Assembly (NCBI GenBank): GCA_030248225.1
Contig: JASANE010018421.1
Location: 1 to 64,000, forward strand
DNA length: 64,000 nucleotides
Reading direction: 5' to 3'
Source of the DNA: Trileptium ribeirensis
Lineage: Eukaryota; Nematoda; Enoplea; Enoplida; Thoracostomopsidae
Shown: positions 22,943 through 33,350 of the stretch, one piece after another
How the letters are laid out: each line of letters begins with the position of its first letter
Numbering within the stretch: position 1 is the first letter of the stretch
Notes under the pieces: generated by a model
What the model saw: the letters and a program-made list of their open reading frames with translations, nothing else
Told to the model about the DNA's origin: nothing
Databases searched by the model: none
Position numbers and translations under genes: made by a program

Positions 22943-23404
22943 GCGGGTTACATGACAATAGAGGATGTCATAGTTACGGTAACGGAGCTTTCCCAAGCCA
23001 CATCACACACTTCTGAAAATCTTATTAGGTACAACCATCGTATTGGTTGTTTTTGGAAATTTATCTGGGTTTACCATATATTGAAGAATTATTTACTAAG
23101 AGTGACAACTCTGTAACTTTTATCATAATCTTTTCGTTTCCCAAATCTCATGCAGTGTTTGGATATCCTGTTTGGAGCTAATTATTTTTGTTCATATATT
23201 GACTTCTGCTATTTGACCAATACGAAATAATTAAAGTTAGCGGGTCTTCTCATTCAGCTCCACAGCCCGAAGTTTCGTCAAACTATTGTATCAATGAATT
23301 TTAAGCGGGGAATCAAATATTTTTTCAGTTCACTGCTGAAACTGTTCACGACGCTAGCTTGGAATGCCCAAAATCCCGTATTGAGTCATATCCTAAGTTA
23401 TTAA
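22943..23404 (+). CDS. Candidate last two exons of an unrecognised gene
   Basis: Exon A, 22,943–23,028, lies between GCCAG and a GTACAA donor and reads 28 codons plus 2 bases (core TIEDVIVTVTELSQATSH). Exon B begins at 23,329 after a strong acceptor (ATATTTTTTCAG). Its single carry base fits the phase of exon A and leads to 24 codons and TAA at 23,402–23,404. A different phase in exon B would give a longer frame, so the join is one of two options. The acceptor of exon A is poor. Nothing is recognised. Confidence 0.25.
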
Positions 23405-23642
23405 ATTATGATAAAATATTTTTTTTGAACCCTACAATGTTTAATTTTACCTCTATGTTAATACGTGGGCAATGTTTTCTGATAAACTCGATGTCCCACT
23501 TAAAATAATAACGAGCTAGCAAAACTAGTCTTGCCATCTGTGTGGCTACGGATTGAGAAACTACAACCCCGTTTTGAACTCAAATGCACATTGTGTACAT
23601 ATTGAAACACTACGTTTAGAAATTGTTCTGTACAGGTCGGGC

Positions 23643-23811
23643 CACCATTAAAAAGGTGGAAAATAAGCCGCTCAATACACAACTTCGAAAACATCCTAAG
23701 GCGCAGTTTAAAAGTAAAAAATTCAAACTTGATCTAGACGTGCGTTTCCAAACTAGCATTGCCTTACAAATTACCAGCTACATATATACAGCCTATAAAG
23801 TAGTGTTGTAA
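23643..23811 (+). CDS. Possible lysine-rich terminal exon
   Basis: After TTCTGTACAG the plus strand is open for 55 codons to TAA. The peptide is lysine-rich (ATIKKVENKPLNTQLRKHPK, then KSKKFKLDLDVRFQT). Composition is compatible with a basic tail, but AAA codons are expected in AT-rich DNA. Low support. Confidence 0.17.
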
Positions 23812-23991
23812 TTTACTGGAACTATTCCACCTATAAATATTATTTTTGCTTACATTTCATTTCGTTCGTCTCATGGTTCTCGTCTCCTGCCATCGCCGTA
23901 CCGACTACGGCCCGGTACAATAATTATGATTTATTGTCTGAGGAAAACAGAGCATAGCAGAATCGAACCAGACGCGTAATGTTAGACAAGC

Positions 23992-24105
23992 GATATAGTT
24001 TGAAACTTGGTAATGAAAGTTGTTTGTTGCCTCAAACAATTGATGAGCGTTGTTCATTTAAAAACTGGTCAGTGTTACTATCACGTAATAAAAACTAATT
24101 TTAAG
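23992..24105 (+). repeat. First unit of a 142-bp tandem repeat, split by the 24.1-kb insertion
   Basis: The phrases TTTGAAACTTGGTAATGAAAG and AAACTGGTCAGTGTTACT recur at 26,231–26,373 and 26,374–26,516 with a period of about 142 bp. The tail of this first unit continues only after the inserted element, at 26,198–26,231. Confidence 0.8.
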
Positions 24106-26189
24106 CATAGGCGTAGGAACCTCTTGGAAGTGGGGGTATGAATCTCTCTTCTGTATAAGGTGTCACATCAATTCCAACAGAGCAGATTCCAATGTCAGAA
24201 CATACAGGCTCGTCTCATAAAATTTCTTGGAATAACACAGCCCGAAATTGTCCAATTGTTAAGATACGAAGGGGATTTTGGTAACACTTGTGTCAGCTTG
24301 ACGAGATGAGTCAGTATACGTACATTTTGTTCATATTTGTTCCACTGTTTTTTTTCGATATTTTAGAAATTTTTTCGATTTTTTTGGGTTACCAATCATT
24401 TGGTACCCAAAATTTTTGAAAAAAGGTGTCAGTCAATGTATAATTTTATATAATTAGAACCATATTGATGAGTTGAACTGTGATAAAATCACATCATTTG
24501 GTTCACGGCCTAAGCACTTAACTTTAGACTAAGGCTTAGACTTAGCCTCACGCCTAGGATTTCACATAATTAAAATTACTCTCTAACCCAAGAACCGATT
24601 TTATCGCTATTCGACTCAGTTCGTCAGTGCAGTCGGAACGGTATATACAATTACACATTTACTTAGAAAAGTTATTCAAGAACTGTAAAAGATACCAAGG
24701 GTTACCCAAAAAATGGAATTTGGACAAAATATGGATAAAAATAAATATGCATCTATAAATAAGAACAAAATGCGCATATTCTCCCGAATCTTGTCCTACT
24801 GAGCCGAATTGTATCGAAATGGTCTTGGCGGTTGGCGAATCTTTGTTGTAATCATCAACAGAGCCAGATATTCGACGGGGTGTCTTTATTGTTATTTTTT
24901 GAAGTCCTGGTTCGCCATTGCGACCGTCTACGTCATTGGCGGCGTAGTCTAAACAACTTCAAAAAACGCCTGGAACATTTCATCAATACGATATCTGTAT
25001 GTATCCGTTTCACGGTGTTTGTACGGGTACAGGGCATATTTCGCATTAGAGAACATGCTGAAATGTTCTACAGACCGAATATCTTTTTCGCTAAATATAA
25101 GGCAAAAAATGTGTTGAACGCTCCATCAGAGCAATATTCTATAGACACCTCTGGAATGTTGGTCGCTTCTGCTGCAGCTTATTTTTTCTAGGGTTCCGGC
25201 AAGGTGCCGTAGTTTTGAACCACGCTTTGCTGTGATCACGTTCTGCACTTCTATCGCCTTATGCAAACAGATCGGAGTAATGGACATTACGCATCAGATC
25301 ACTCATTATGACCCATACTTCCTAGTATTGCACATGTCTTTGGCGAATTGCGTACACAGGAACATAATTCTCCCGTGGTGTCCAGTACATTGCTATTTAT
25401 GGCGTTTTTCTCGAAGCGTCCTGTAACTGCTAGATTCTAACAGTGCGCGCGCTGATGGACAGCGATAGCACAAGGCTATTTCTGCACGATTCGAGCGGTC
25501 ACACCTTTCACATTGACTGACAGGTTAGCTTCACCGTCATAGGCTTTTCAGTGACACTTCGAGAATGGCAGCATCGTTTTAATATCATTGATCACGCTGT
25601 CAGTTCTGTGCCAATAGTGTCTTCAAAGATTAATTCTTTAGGATCTTCATGAACTGAAAGCTGGTGATCCATCAAAATGTTTAATTCAACTGTTCCTTGT
25701 GGGCACAATATGTTGTCTTGGCAACTATAACAACGAGGAATTCTACCTTTCGTATGTCATTAAAAATATTGCGTATCAGAAGATGACCTATGGTCTTTAT
25801 CAATTCGTTCTGAATTACAGCTATTAAATATTATTTCCATTTCAGATTTTGACACGTATTTTGAAGAGCTGCAATATAGATTGACCTGAATTTCAACAAC
25901 TGATACTGATACTCCAGCTATAATAAACAGCAATATAAAGATGTCGAAACTAGGATACTTATATAAGTTTTTATATGAAGTTCCGTAATACTAAGAAATA
26001 TGAATTTATTAAAAAGCAGAAAGTTTATTCAATTAAGGCTATTTGTTTTGGACCGATATAAGGATGTTAACTTTGAAACTCAACTGATTCAAAAAGTGGG
26101 GGACTAAAAAGTTTATCTAGTCCCCACATCACCTCCCCACAAAAAAGTGGATGGGCTAAAGCACCCTAGCCCCTGTTCATACGCCTATG
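24106..26189. mobile_element. 2.08-kb hAT-like element inserted in a tandem repeat
   Basis: The left end is CATAGGCGTAGGAAC. The right end reverse-complements to CATAGGCGTATGAAC, 14 of 15 identical. The flanking octamers are ATTTTAAG and ATTTCAAA, 6 of 8 alike, fitting an 8-bp duplication that has since mutated. The insertion cuts a 142-bp tandem unit, whose two halves lie on either side. The interior has no intact transposase. On the minus strand at 25,640–25,740 a short open piece contains CYSCQDNILC, and the plus frame 24,832–25,191 (119 codons) matches nothing I know. Bases 24,580–24,660 also resemble the tail downstream of the LINE at 51.3–51.4 kb. Confidence 0.75.
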
Positions 26190-26197
26190 ATTTCAAA

Positions 26198-26516
26198 TGG
26201 AAACTTGAGGATACATGTTTGGCTTGAAAAGGATATATCATTTCAAACTTAATAATGAATATTTGTTGCCTTAAATAGAGGTTGTTTAGTTGCAAACTGG
26301 TCAGCGTTACTGTCACTTAAATACAAACTAATTTCAAGAGTTAACTTGAAAATGCATATTTGGTTTGGAAAGGGTATATCATTTCAGACTTGGTGATGAA
26401 AGTCTGCTGCCTGAAATAATTGATGTTCAGTTGAAAACAGGTCACTGTCCCGTAGATAATTTAACTAATTTCATTTCAAGTATAAACTTCAGAGATATAT
26501 ATTTGGCTTGAAAGTA
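26198..26516 (+). repeat. Remaining units of the 142-bp tandem repeat
   Basis: The rest of unit 1, then units 2 and 3 (starts at 26,231 and 26,374). Copies are well diverged, so the array is older than the hAT-like insertion that splits it. Confidence 0.8.
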
Positions 26517-26754
26517 CGAGCGCGTTTATAGCCAGACTCTATGGTGATTGCAATGCCATTTTCTTTATTAAAACCACATACGTTAACTTAATTAGTTAGA
26601 GTTAGCAGTAAAAATGTTAATTTAAATAATATATAGTAAACTAATATTCCACTAACATGCGTAGAAACAGACATTGGAAAAGCACACCTTATTCTGACCG
26701 TTAAATACCAGATAATAACATCAGTTTATATATCGTAGATGTCGAAGATACGTT

Positions 26755-27050
26755 GGCGTCGGTGGTGTAGATCGTCTCGGTGGGGGCCGGTACTGGCGGA
26801 AAGCGTCAGTGGGGTAAATTTTTCAAGTTTTTGGGAAATCAATCTTTTACTCAAATTTTTCTAAAATTTTGTCAAAATTTTGCCAATTTGTAATAAATTT
26901 TTCCTAACTTTCCCTTGTTTTCGCAAATTTTACCCCATTTTTGTCAATATTCACCCTATTTTGTCTATTTTTGCTAAAGTTTTATGCGTTTTTTCGCTGC
27001 GCGGCAAAGGGTCCCAAAGGGTCCCCGAAGGGTAACCCCCTTCCCCTAAA
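26755..27050 (+). repeat. AATTTT-core dispersed repeat, copy 5 (most complete)
   Basis: A GC-rich head (GGTGGGGGCCGG) is followed by about 200 bases of TAAATTTTTC, CAAAATTTTGCC and CCTATTTTGTC phrases, a TTTTTCGCTGCGCGGC junction, and a tail GGGTCCCAAAGGGTCCCCGAA ending in GGGTAACCCCC. It has no coding potential. Confidence 0.65.
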
Positions 27051-27187
27051 TGGTCTGCTTTATATTTATATATTTCATAGCTTTTAGGCTGTGACATTGT
27101 TTTTGCATTTTGTCAAACTGGGCAGCGCCTATTTAAGTTGCAATTGCACTATACTAACGTAATCATACTTTACAAACCCGACAGCAG

Positions 27188-27331
27188 TAACCCGAGGAAC
27201 AAACAAAAATCGAGGGCGACAAACATTCCGGGTTTATCCAACCGCATTTAAAACAAAACCAGTGACTGCAAAATTCTACAATTTCGACGGTGAATTTAGT
27301 CTAGGCAGCCTGTTGACTAACATAAAGCTAG
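27188..27331 (+). CDS. Candidate internal exon, unrecognised protein
   Basis: Between an acceptor (CGACAGCAG) and a donor (CTAG|GTACAT), 47 codons are open on the plus strand, with 2 leading bases and 1 trailing base. The peptide has a balanced, protein-like make-up (RQTFRVYPTAFKTKPVTAKF, then NFDGEFSLGSLLTN). There is no methionine, so simple ORF scans miss it. Joining to the nearest plausible downstream exon (about 27,375–27,419) in the required phase meets a stop, so its partner is unknown. Confidence 0.33.
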
Positions 27332-27671
27332 GTACATAGCAAACTCACACTTATACGTGTTGGAAGCTCAGCCTAAATGGTGGTACGACCTACAACCGCA
27401 GAAGATTTTGGATCAAAAGGTAAATGCCTTACGACTCACGGCATGCGAATTTATGGGACTGTTGAACCGTAGTCAATATTATTAAAAGACGGGACAGAAG
27501 TTCATAGTTTAGGGTACACAAAACGACGAAATCCAAGTCACAACAAACAACGAAAACGAGCACAATACTGACAACAATTATTATTATAATAAATTGCAGC
27601 GGTAGTAGCAGCACCAGCACCACCAGCCGTATACTAAACTGAGGGAGGAAACATCGAATTGTTCGGTTTTA

Positions 27672-27697
27672 ACTTCCGGCAAAATCCAAAATGGCGG
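27672..27697 (+). promoter_or_regulatory. ETS-like and YY1-like motifs at a start codon
   Basis: ACTTCCGG (27,672–27,679) is the ETS/GABP core, and CCAAAATGGCGG (27,686–27,697) matches the YY1 consensus that often spans the start codon of animal housekeeping genes. The patch is CpG-richer than its surroundings. The motifs are seen directly. Promoter activity is inferred. Confidence 0.4.
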
Positions 27698-27849
27698 TAC
27701 CAGTTACGCTACGCCACGCCACTGTTGTCACTACGACAGACACAAGAAGCCAAGTCGTGCCAAGTCTTCGCGGCGAACACGCATGCAATAATCTTCTAAT
27801 ATTAGCTTTCGTAGTAGTTTGCAGTTGTAGAGTAATATGGGACCGTTAG
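27691..27849 (+). CDS. Candidate first coding exon or 52-codon ORF
   Basis: The ATG sits in a strong context (CCAAAATGGCGG) directly below an ETS-like site. The frame runs 52 codons to TAG: a polar Thr/Val/Arg stretch (MAVPVTLRHATVVTTTDTRS) and then a hydrophobic run (LLILAFVVVCSC). A possible donor, GTAATA, lies near 27,831, so the real exon may stop there and the hydrophobic part may continue elsewhere. The frame is shorter than usual ORF cut-offs. The protein is not recognised. Confidence 0.33.
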   Translation: MAVPVTLRHATVVTTTDTRSQVVPSLRGEHACNNLLILAFVVVCSCRVIWDR

Positions 27850-27859
27850 CAATCCAGTT

Positions 27860-28680
27860 CGCCTACACTACGACTTTATTTAGAATACTATACTGACGAG
27901 CGAAAGAACGATATATATATAGAGGCACAGGAGTTCTTAGAGGAACGCCGTACGTAGAAACATACTGATGTAGTCGTGTTGTCCGCTTGCCAAATTAAAA
28001 GAAACTATATACAGGCTGAGTTTATTATTCAAGCTCCTCCGCCTACGCTTTACTATCAGCAGTGCTATAAATATATTGAGCTTTCGAGAACATACAAGCC
28101 CAAAACCAGGATCGTCAGTCGGTTTCTAGAATATTATAGAACAAATTTATGCTATCATATACACATGTTCAATGTAAAGTAGCGCAGGAGAACTAATCGT
28201 GTTTGTTATGGTACAACATTATCAGTTGCACGCTCGTCTGCTATCCTATGAATAACCAATAGGTTGGTGGAACTGCACAAAAACATTTTAAGACTTAACC
28301 TTCGTTGACAAACCAGATTTAAATCATTTTACCGAAAACATTTAGCGTTCTTGACCGCTAGTCTGCCATCTTATGGCTACGGAATATTTTGACGAAATGG
28401 AAATATGAATATTCAAGCGCTTAATCTTCTTTGACTTATTAGGCAAATCAAATTTAAATCCTAATACTGAAGACGTTCAAATTTTTATCTTAAGTTTTAC
28501 TAGCTTAATCATAACTTGTGTATATACATACGATTCTGTTTCTGTACCCTGTATATATTTAGAGTCCTATGTTATCTCAGCTAGTTAAAAGTATATAGAT
28601 GTAATTTTTCAAATCATGTAAAAATCGTCATGAAATCACGTTTTGGTTTTAATGTCCAGCTATATACCAATACCATGAAA
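27860..28680. other. AT-rich DNA, no gene seen
   Basis: The 68-codon frame at 27,976–28,182 has no splice or start support. Two loosely similar phrases (CTGCTATCCTATG near 28,239 and CTGCCATCTTATGG near 28,366) hint at an old duplication. Confidence 0.4.
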
Positions 28681-28689
28681 AGGTAAAAT

Positions 28690-29475
28690 TAATTGAAACG
28701 AAGTGGCCGAAGCGAGCGGAGTTTTCATTGAAAGCGCTAGGGAGAAAATTCGTGAAAATTTCTTTTTTGTTTGCTGTTTTCATTCATAGCCCAACTTGAG
28801 ATAGACGGATTTCGACAATTTTTGTTAGATACCCAAAGTCACGACGATGTGCTCTTTAGATGAACGCGGACAGCTACAACCCCATTTTCCGTGTCAAAAT
28901 GTCAAAAACAGGTTTTTAAAGGCTCTTTGCCAAATATTGCCATACGAGTACAAGTTTTTCAAACGCCATATCTCGTCATGCAGGCTTCGCATCGAAAAAC
29001 GAAAATCGAAAAGTGCGTTTTGTAGTCAGATTTTGTATCGCACGCATTAAAAATGGTCTTATTTCTGAAGGGTTAATACAATGATTTGGTTATCTTGAGT
29101 TTAGCGTGAATATTTCAAGTCTTTTGATGGGTTTTCCAATGGGTTTAGAGTCTATGAACCTAATTTCTGAATATAGTCCATCTTCAGTTGCTTGCTTACG
29201 TATTACGTACAGGTCATCAAAAATTGTCTACACAGGTTTTCCGGTTGGCTTAATACGATGTTTTGGTTATCTAGAGAACAGAACAAATACTTGATGCGTT
29301 GTGAGTTGTTTTCCGTGGGTTTAGGGTCGACAATGTTTTAGGATTTTCAATGGATTCAAAGTAAAAGAGGTTTTAGGGTGGTATGTACATTAAACGTAGC
29401 CTGTTATAGGTGATTAAACAAAATGATAATTTAAAAATAAACTCACGCTCGCTCCGTTTCACCCTCGCTTGCGAG
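28690..29475 (-). repeat. GGTGAAACGAAGCGAG family, minus-oriented copy
   Basis: On the minus strand a head (GCGAGGGTGAAACGGAGCGAG, 29,447–29,467) is followed by AACAGGCTACGTTTAATGTACAT and then degenerate units of about 150–200 bp built on CCTAAACCCAT…GATAACCAAA(A/T)CAT(C/T)GTATT…GTACGTAATACGTAA. The same order is found on the plus strand at 39.69–40.50 kb. A second GAAACGAAGTGG…GAAGCGAGCGG phrase lies at the far end, near 28,697. Confidence 0.7.
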
Positions 29476-29499
29476 CCACTAGTAATTAATTAGACGGTG

Positions 29500-30280
29500 T
29501 TTCTTAACCACGTAAAAATATCTATTTCATTATCAAATGTTCTTTTATTTTCAACTACTTCCTTCCTTCGAAATGTCCAATAAAGGTCTCCACAACAATC
29601 TAATGTATTCGAATTTTTGTTGTAGAAATGTCGTTATATCCTTAGAAACCGAACAGCTTACTGTGGGAGATTCCGACTGCAGCAGTGTCATATATATATA
29701 AGTTGACTTTCAGGAAGCTAAACAATGCGATGACGTGTTTGTCCAATGAATACAAGTACTATACTGCTTTCACTTCACTAAAGATTTCTTTAGGTTTTTA
29801 TTATACAGCTAAATACCATTACAATGTTTGGATAATAAAAATATCTGTATATGTTAAACACTGAAATTAGGTTGTATTGAAATGCATAATATGCTCACTG
29901 ACACAATGTATGCTCATAATTTCTTACGTTCGTCGGTATATGATAATTTGAGATATACAGAGCATGAACTAAAATAGTTAATACATTGTTCCTTAAATTG
30001 GATTTTCACAAATTTGACAATTTACCTCATGAAACAAAGCTTATTGCTGCCAATTTGATTATAATTCAGAAAATTAGAGTGTTGATTAATCCTCATGAAT
30101 TCCATACACTGGCACCCAGACTCTTAGATCTCACAAATAACGCAACTGCAATACCACAGTGCAAAAACGTGGGAGCTAGGGTACGGGAGACTGCCGCAGG
30201 CTTTGTTAAGCGAAACGGCTGTCACCGATGCCGTCTATATGCTACAGCTGTCTCCTTTAGGACGTCAAAAGTTCCAAATG
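29500..30280. other. AT-rich DNA, no supported gene
   Basis: A 121-codon plus frame (29,986–30,351) opens at an ordinary ATG but has no family resemblance and partly overlaps the opposite-strand candidate at 30,290–30,505. I do not call it. Confidence 0.35.
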
Positions 30281-30289
30281 GCAAAGGCG

Positions 30290-30505
30290 CTATAAAATCA
30301 AGTCCTCATAAGTATTTTCAATATCATGCAATGCAGTATCTATCCATTTAGGTTTACTGTTTGGTTTTACCACACGTCTTCCAAAGTAAACTTCAAGAAA
30401 ACGCTGCTGCGCTGATAGCATGGGTATGATAATAAGTGCACCAACTTTTAGTCTAAATTTTCGCATCGTTTTCGCTGCGTTTCTTGACATGGCTCTTAAT
30501 ACCAT
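30290..30505 (-). CDS. Candidate small protein or first exon, unrecognised
   Basis: Two in-frame ATGs (30,505 and 30,490) open a minus-strand frame ending in TAG. From the second, the peptide has a basic N-terminus (MSRNAAKTMRKFRLK), a short hydrophobic patch (VGALIIIPML) and a polar, acidic end (WIDTALHDIENTYEDL). That layout suits a small mitochondrial or single-pass membrane protein. A GTAAAA donor-like site lies inside, near 30,370. No homologue comes to mind. It starts about 80 bases left of the 217-bp array. Confidence 0.27.
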   Translation of the reverse strand: MVLRAMSRNAAKTMRKFRLKVGALIIIPMLSAQQRFLEVYFGRRVVKPNSKPKWIDTALHDIENTYEDLIL

Positions 30506-30583
30506 GAAGGCTTACCGCTTGGCTCATGTATGCAGCTTAACTAAAGCTAATGCTTTGGCTTAGGCTTAATATATAATTATAAT

Positions 30584-31505
30584 ATGAGTGCAGCACAATG
30601 AAGGTTGTTGGATGTACAGTACATACCATGTGCACGAACGGCTTATCATGCATCTCACTTCCGCCCCTAAAAGTTACATTGGCCAAAGAGTTTTAGGGCA
30701 TCATCTTTTAAACACCTGACTTTTACTGAAATTTATGAATATTATATATGTAAGATTTCCAATGAACAACGTAACATGGTGGTAGTGGTATGATGATAAT
30801 ATGAGTGCAGCACAATGAAGGTTGTTGGATGTACAGTACAAACCATGTGCACGAACGGCTTATCATGCATCTCACTTCCGCCCCTAAAAGTTACATTGGC
30901 CAAAGAGTTTTAGGGCATCATCTTTTAAACACCTGACTTTTACTGAAATTTATGAATATTATATATGTAAGATTTCCAATGAACAACGTAACATGGTGGT
31001 AGTGGTATGATGATAATATGAGTGCAGCACAATGAAGGTTGTTGGATGTACAGTACAATCCATGTGCACGAACGGCTTATCATGCATCTCACTTCCGCCC
31101 CTAAAAGTTACATTGGCCAAAGAGTTTTAGGGCATCATCTTTTAAACACCTGACTTTTACTGAAATTTATGAATATTATATATGTAAGATTTCCAATGAA
31201 CAACGTAACATGGTGGTAGTGGTATGATGATAATATGAGTGCAGCACAATGAAGGTTGTCGGATGTACAGTACAAACCATGTGCACGAACGGCTTATCAT
31301 GCATCTCACTTCCGCCCCTAAAAGTTACATCGGCCAAAGAGTTTTAGGGCATCAATTTTTAAACACCTGTCTTTTACTGAAATTTATGAACATCATATAT
31401 GTAAGATTTCCAATGAACAACGTAACTCGGTGGTAGTGGCATGATGATAATATGAGTGCAGCACAATGGAGGTTGTTGGATGTACAGTACAAACCATGTG
31501 CACTA
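30584..31505. repeat. 217-bp tandem array, four copies and a partial fifth
   Basis: ATGAGTGCAGCACAATG begins at 30,584, 30,801, 31,018, 31,235 and 31,452, exactly 217 apart. Copies 1–3 are almost identical. Copy 4 has several private changes (GTTGTCGG, ACATCGGCC, CATCAATTTTT, AACTCGG). Copy 5 breaks off after ACCATGTGCAC and turns into diverged sequence. The array grew from the left. Confidence 0.97.
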
Positions 31506-31509
31506 CTGT

Positions 31510-31985
31510 TTCAATAACGGCTTATACTATGTAAAATCATAATTCTAGGATAATATCTGCATTATAATAAACGGTTCTTTTGTTTTATGATCATGAATTC
31601 AGGACGCCCTTTAGTGAATTCGCACAGGGGTACAAAAATTATCGATGCACGGTGTCGAGATCATAAAAGGACACGTCACAATTTCAACATGCTGCTAGCC
31701 ATGCGTAACATGGTTTAAGGTTTTGTCATGACGTAGCTGTACAGATGTAGAGCAACGAGTTTAATACTGAATAAAACCAGCGCTACCAGAATATATCATG
31801 AAAATTAATGAATAACCTACATGTTTGTATATTCATGAGGAAATAGATGTTAAGGATGATATATTTTCTCAGATAATGTTCGTAGTGACGAAATGAGGAA
31901 AATATAATTAGAGCTGTATAATATTTAACTATCTATTTGTCGTTAAAAATAGCGGTAAAAAGCTATTTCAATCCATGGTTGCAGA
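31510..31985. other. No recognisable feature
   Basis: AT-rich spacer between the 217-bp and 163-bp arrays. It starts with diverged remnants of the 217-bp unit (AATAACGGCTTATACTATG). Confidence 0.5.
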
Positions 31986-31989
31986 CTAA

Positions 31990-32800
31990 ACAGCACGTTT
32001 CATGAATTGAGTTATGCTTGCAAAACGAAAAACATTCGGATGGTATCTGAGCGCCAACAACTACAATCCTAAACTTTAGTAGAAATTTATCCTCGTGTAG
32101 CTGCCGAAATGTATCAGTGCAAGACATCAAGACAAATGACGTTGATAAAGCCGTCAATTGCTGCTACATCACTTGAGTTATACTAGCAAAGGAATAATAT
32201 TCGAATGGTGTCTGAGCGCCAACATTGCTAAACTTCAGCAGAAATTCATGCTCTTGCAGCTGCCGAAATATATTAGTCGCAAGATATCAAGACAAATAGC
32301 GTTTATGAAACAGTCAGTCGCTGCTACATAGCTTAAATTATGCTCGCAAACGAATAGCATTTGAATGGTGCCTCAGCGCCAACAACAGTGCTAAAACTTT
32401 AGCATAAATTCGTTCTCGTGCAGCTCCCGAAATATATCAGTGCAAGATATCAAGACGAATGACGTTCATGAAGTCGCCAGTGGTTACTACATAACTTGAA
32501 TTATTATCGCAAAACGAATAACATTCGGTAGTGCCTAAGCGGCAACAGCATTGCTTAACTTTAGCAGAAATTCATTCTCGTGCAGGTGCCGAAATGTATC
32601 AGTGCAAGATATCAAGACTAATGACGTTCACGTAGTCGCCAGTCGATACTGCATAACTTGAATTATTATCGCGAAACGAATAACATTCGGATAGCGCCTG
32701 AGCGGCAACAGCATTGTTAAACTTCAGCAGAAGTTTATCTCGTGCAGCTGCTGAAATATTTTCCAGTTGTGTTGTATCAGCAGCAAGGTATTAAGACCAT
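31990..32800. repeat. Old 163-bp tandem array, five diverged copies
   Basis: The phrase TGG(T/C)xxCTGAGCGCCAAC recurs at 32,041, 32,206, 32,366, 32,529 and 32,692, 160–165 bases apart. Each is followed by CTAAACTT(T/C)AGxAGAAATT, GTGCAGCTGCCGAAAT and GATATCAAGAC. Copies differ at many positions and by short indels, so this array is much older than its neighbours. Confidence 0.9.
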
Positions 32801-32809
32801 TGACGGTCA

Positions 32810-33345
32810 TGAAACCTTCAGCCACTACAATAAGACCATTCTGTAAGCGTTATAGACGATATCAACTGAAAGCGCACAGTCATATCGATATATTAGATTG
32901 CATATACACGCCTTGAAACTCTTCCTTCGTTATCTGTTTTCAGCACGCGTCTTGGCGAATGTTCACATGTCTCGATTCAGGAAGGGTTTGGTTTAAATGA
33001 GCCGCTCAATCAGCCTATCCAGATCCTTCCTAAATTATATTTATCATATCATTTTTTTGTGTAATTTTACGTTATTTTATTTACTTTAATCCTCATTTTC
33101 TTTTCTTTTTGTGATTAATATATTACTTTTATATACTTCTCATATTTGGACAATAAATGAATAAACAAACTACAAAGCATACGCTGCCTCGCTTGTCAAC
33201 ACAGTGTTGAGCAGCTGAACTTGTGGTAGTAAGCTTGGCACAATTAAAAATTCTGAAAATGATCTATCACCGGGTAGTGTAGATGCTGTTCGTTCCATCA
33301 ACTAGTAGTACAAAGGGTCGTTTTAAACTCAACACAGAATAACAT
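32810..33345. other. No recognisable feature
   Basis: Spacer between the 163-bp and 127-bp arrays. Bases 33,045–33,150 are T-rich. Confidence 0.5.
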
Positions 33346-33350
33346 CCAAA

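Noticed and set aside
24832..25191. 119-codon ORF as a transposase
   Set aside because: No DDE, hAT dimerisation or zinc-finger motif is recognisable, and the opposite strand carries competing open pieces. It is left as unexplained interior of the element.
24106..26189. Assignment to piggyBac because TTAA lies at the left edge
   Set aside because: The right edge has TCAA at a different offset, and the symmetric ends with 8-bp flanks fit hAT better.
29986..30351. 121-codon plus-strand ORF
   Set aside because: It has an ordinary ATG but no recognisable motif and no splice context, and it overlaps a more protein-like frame on the other strand.
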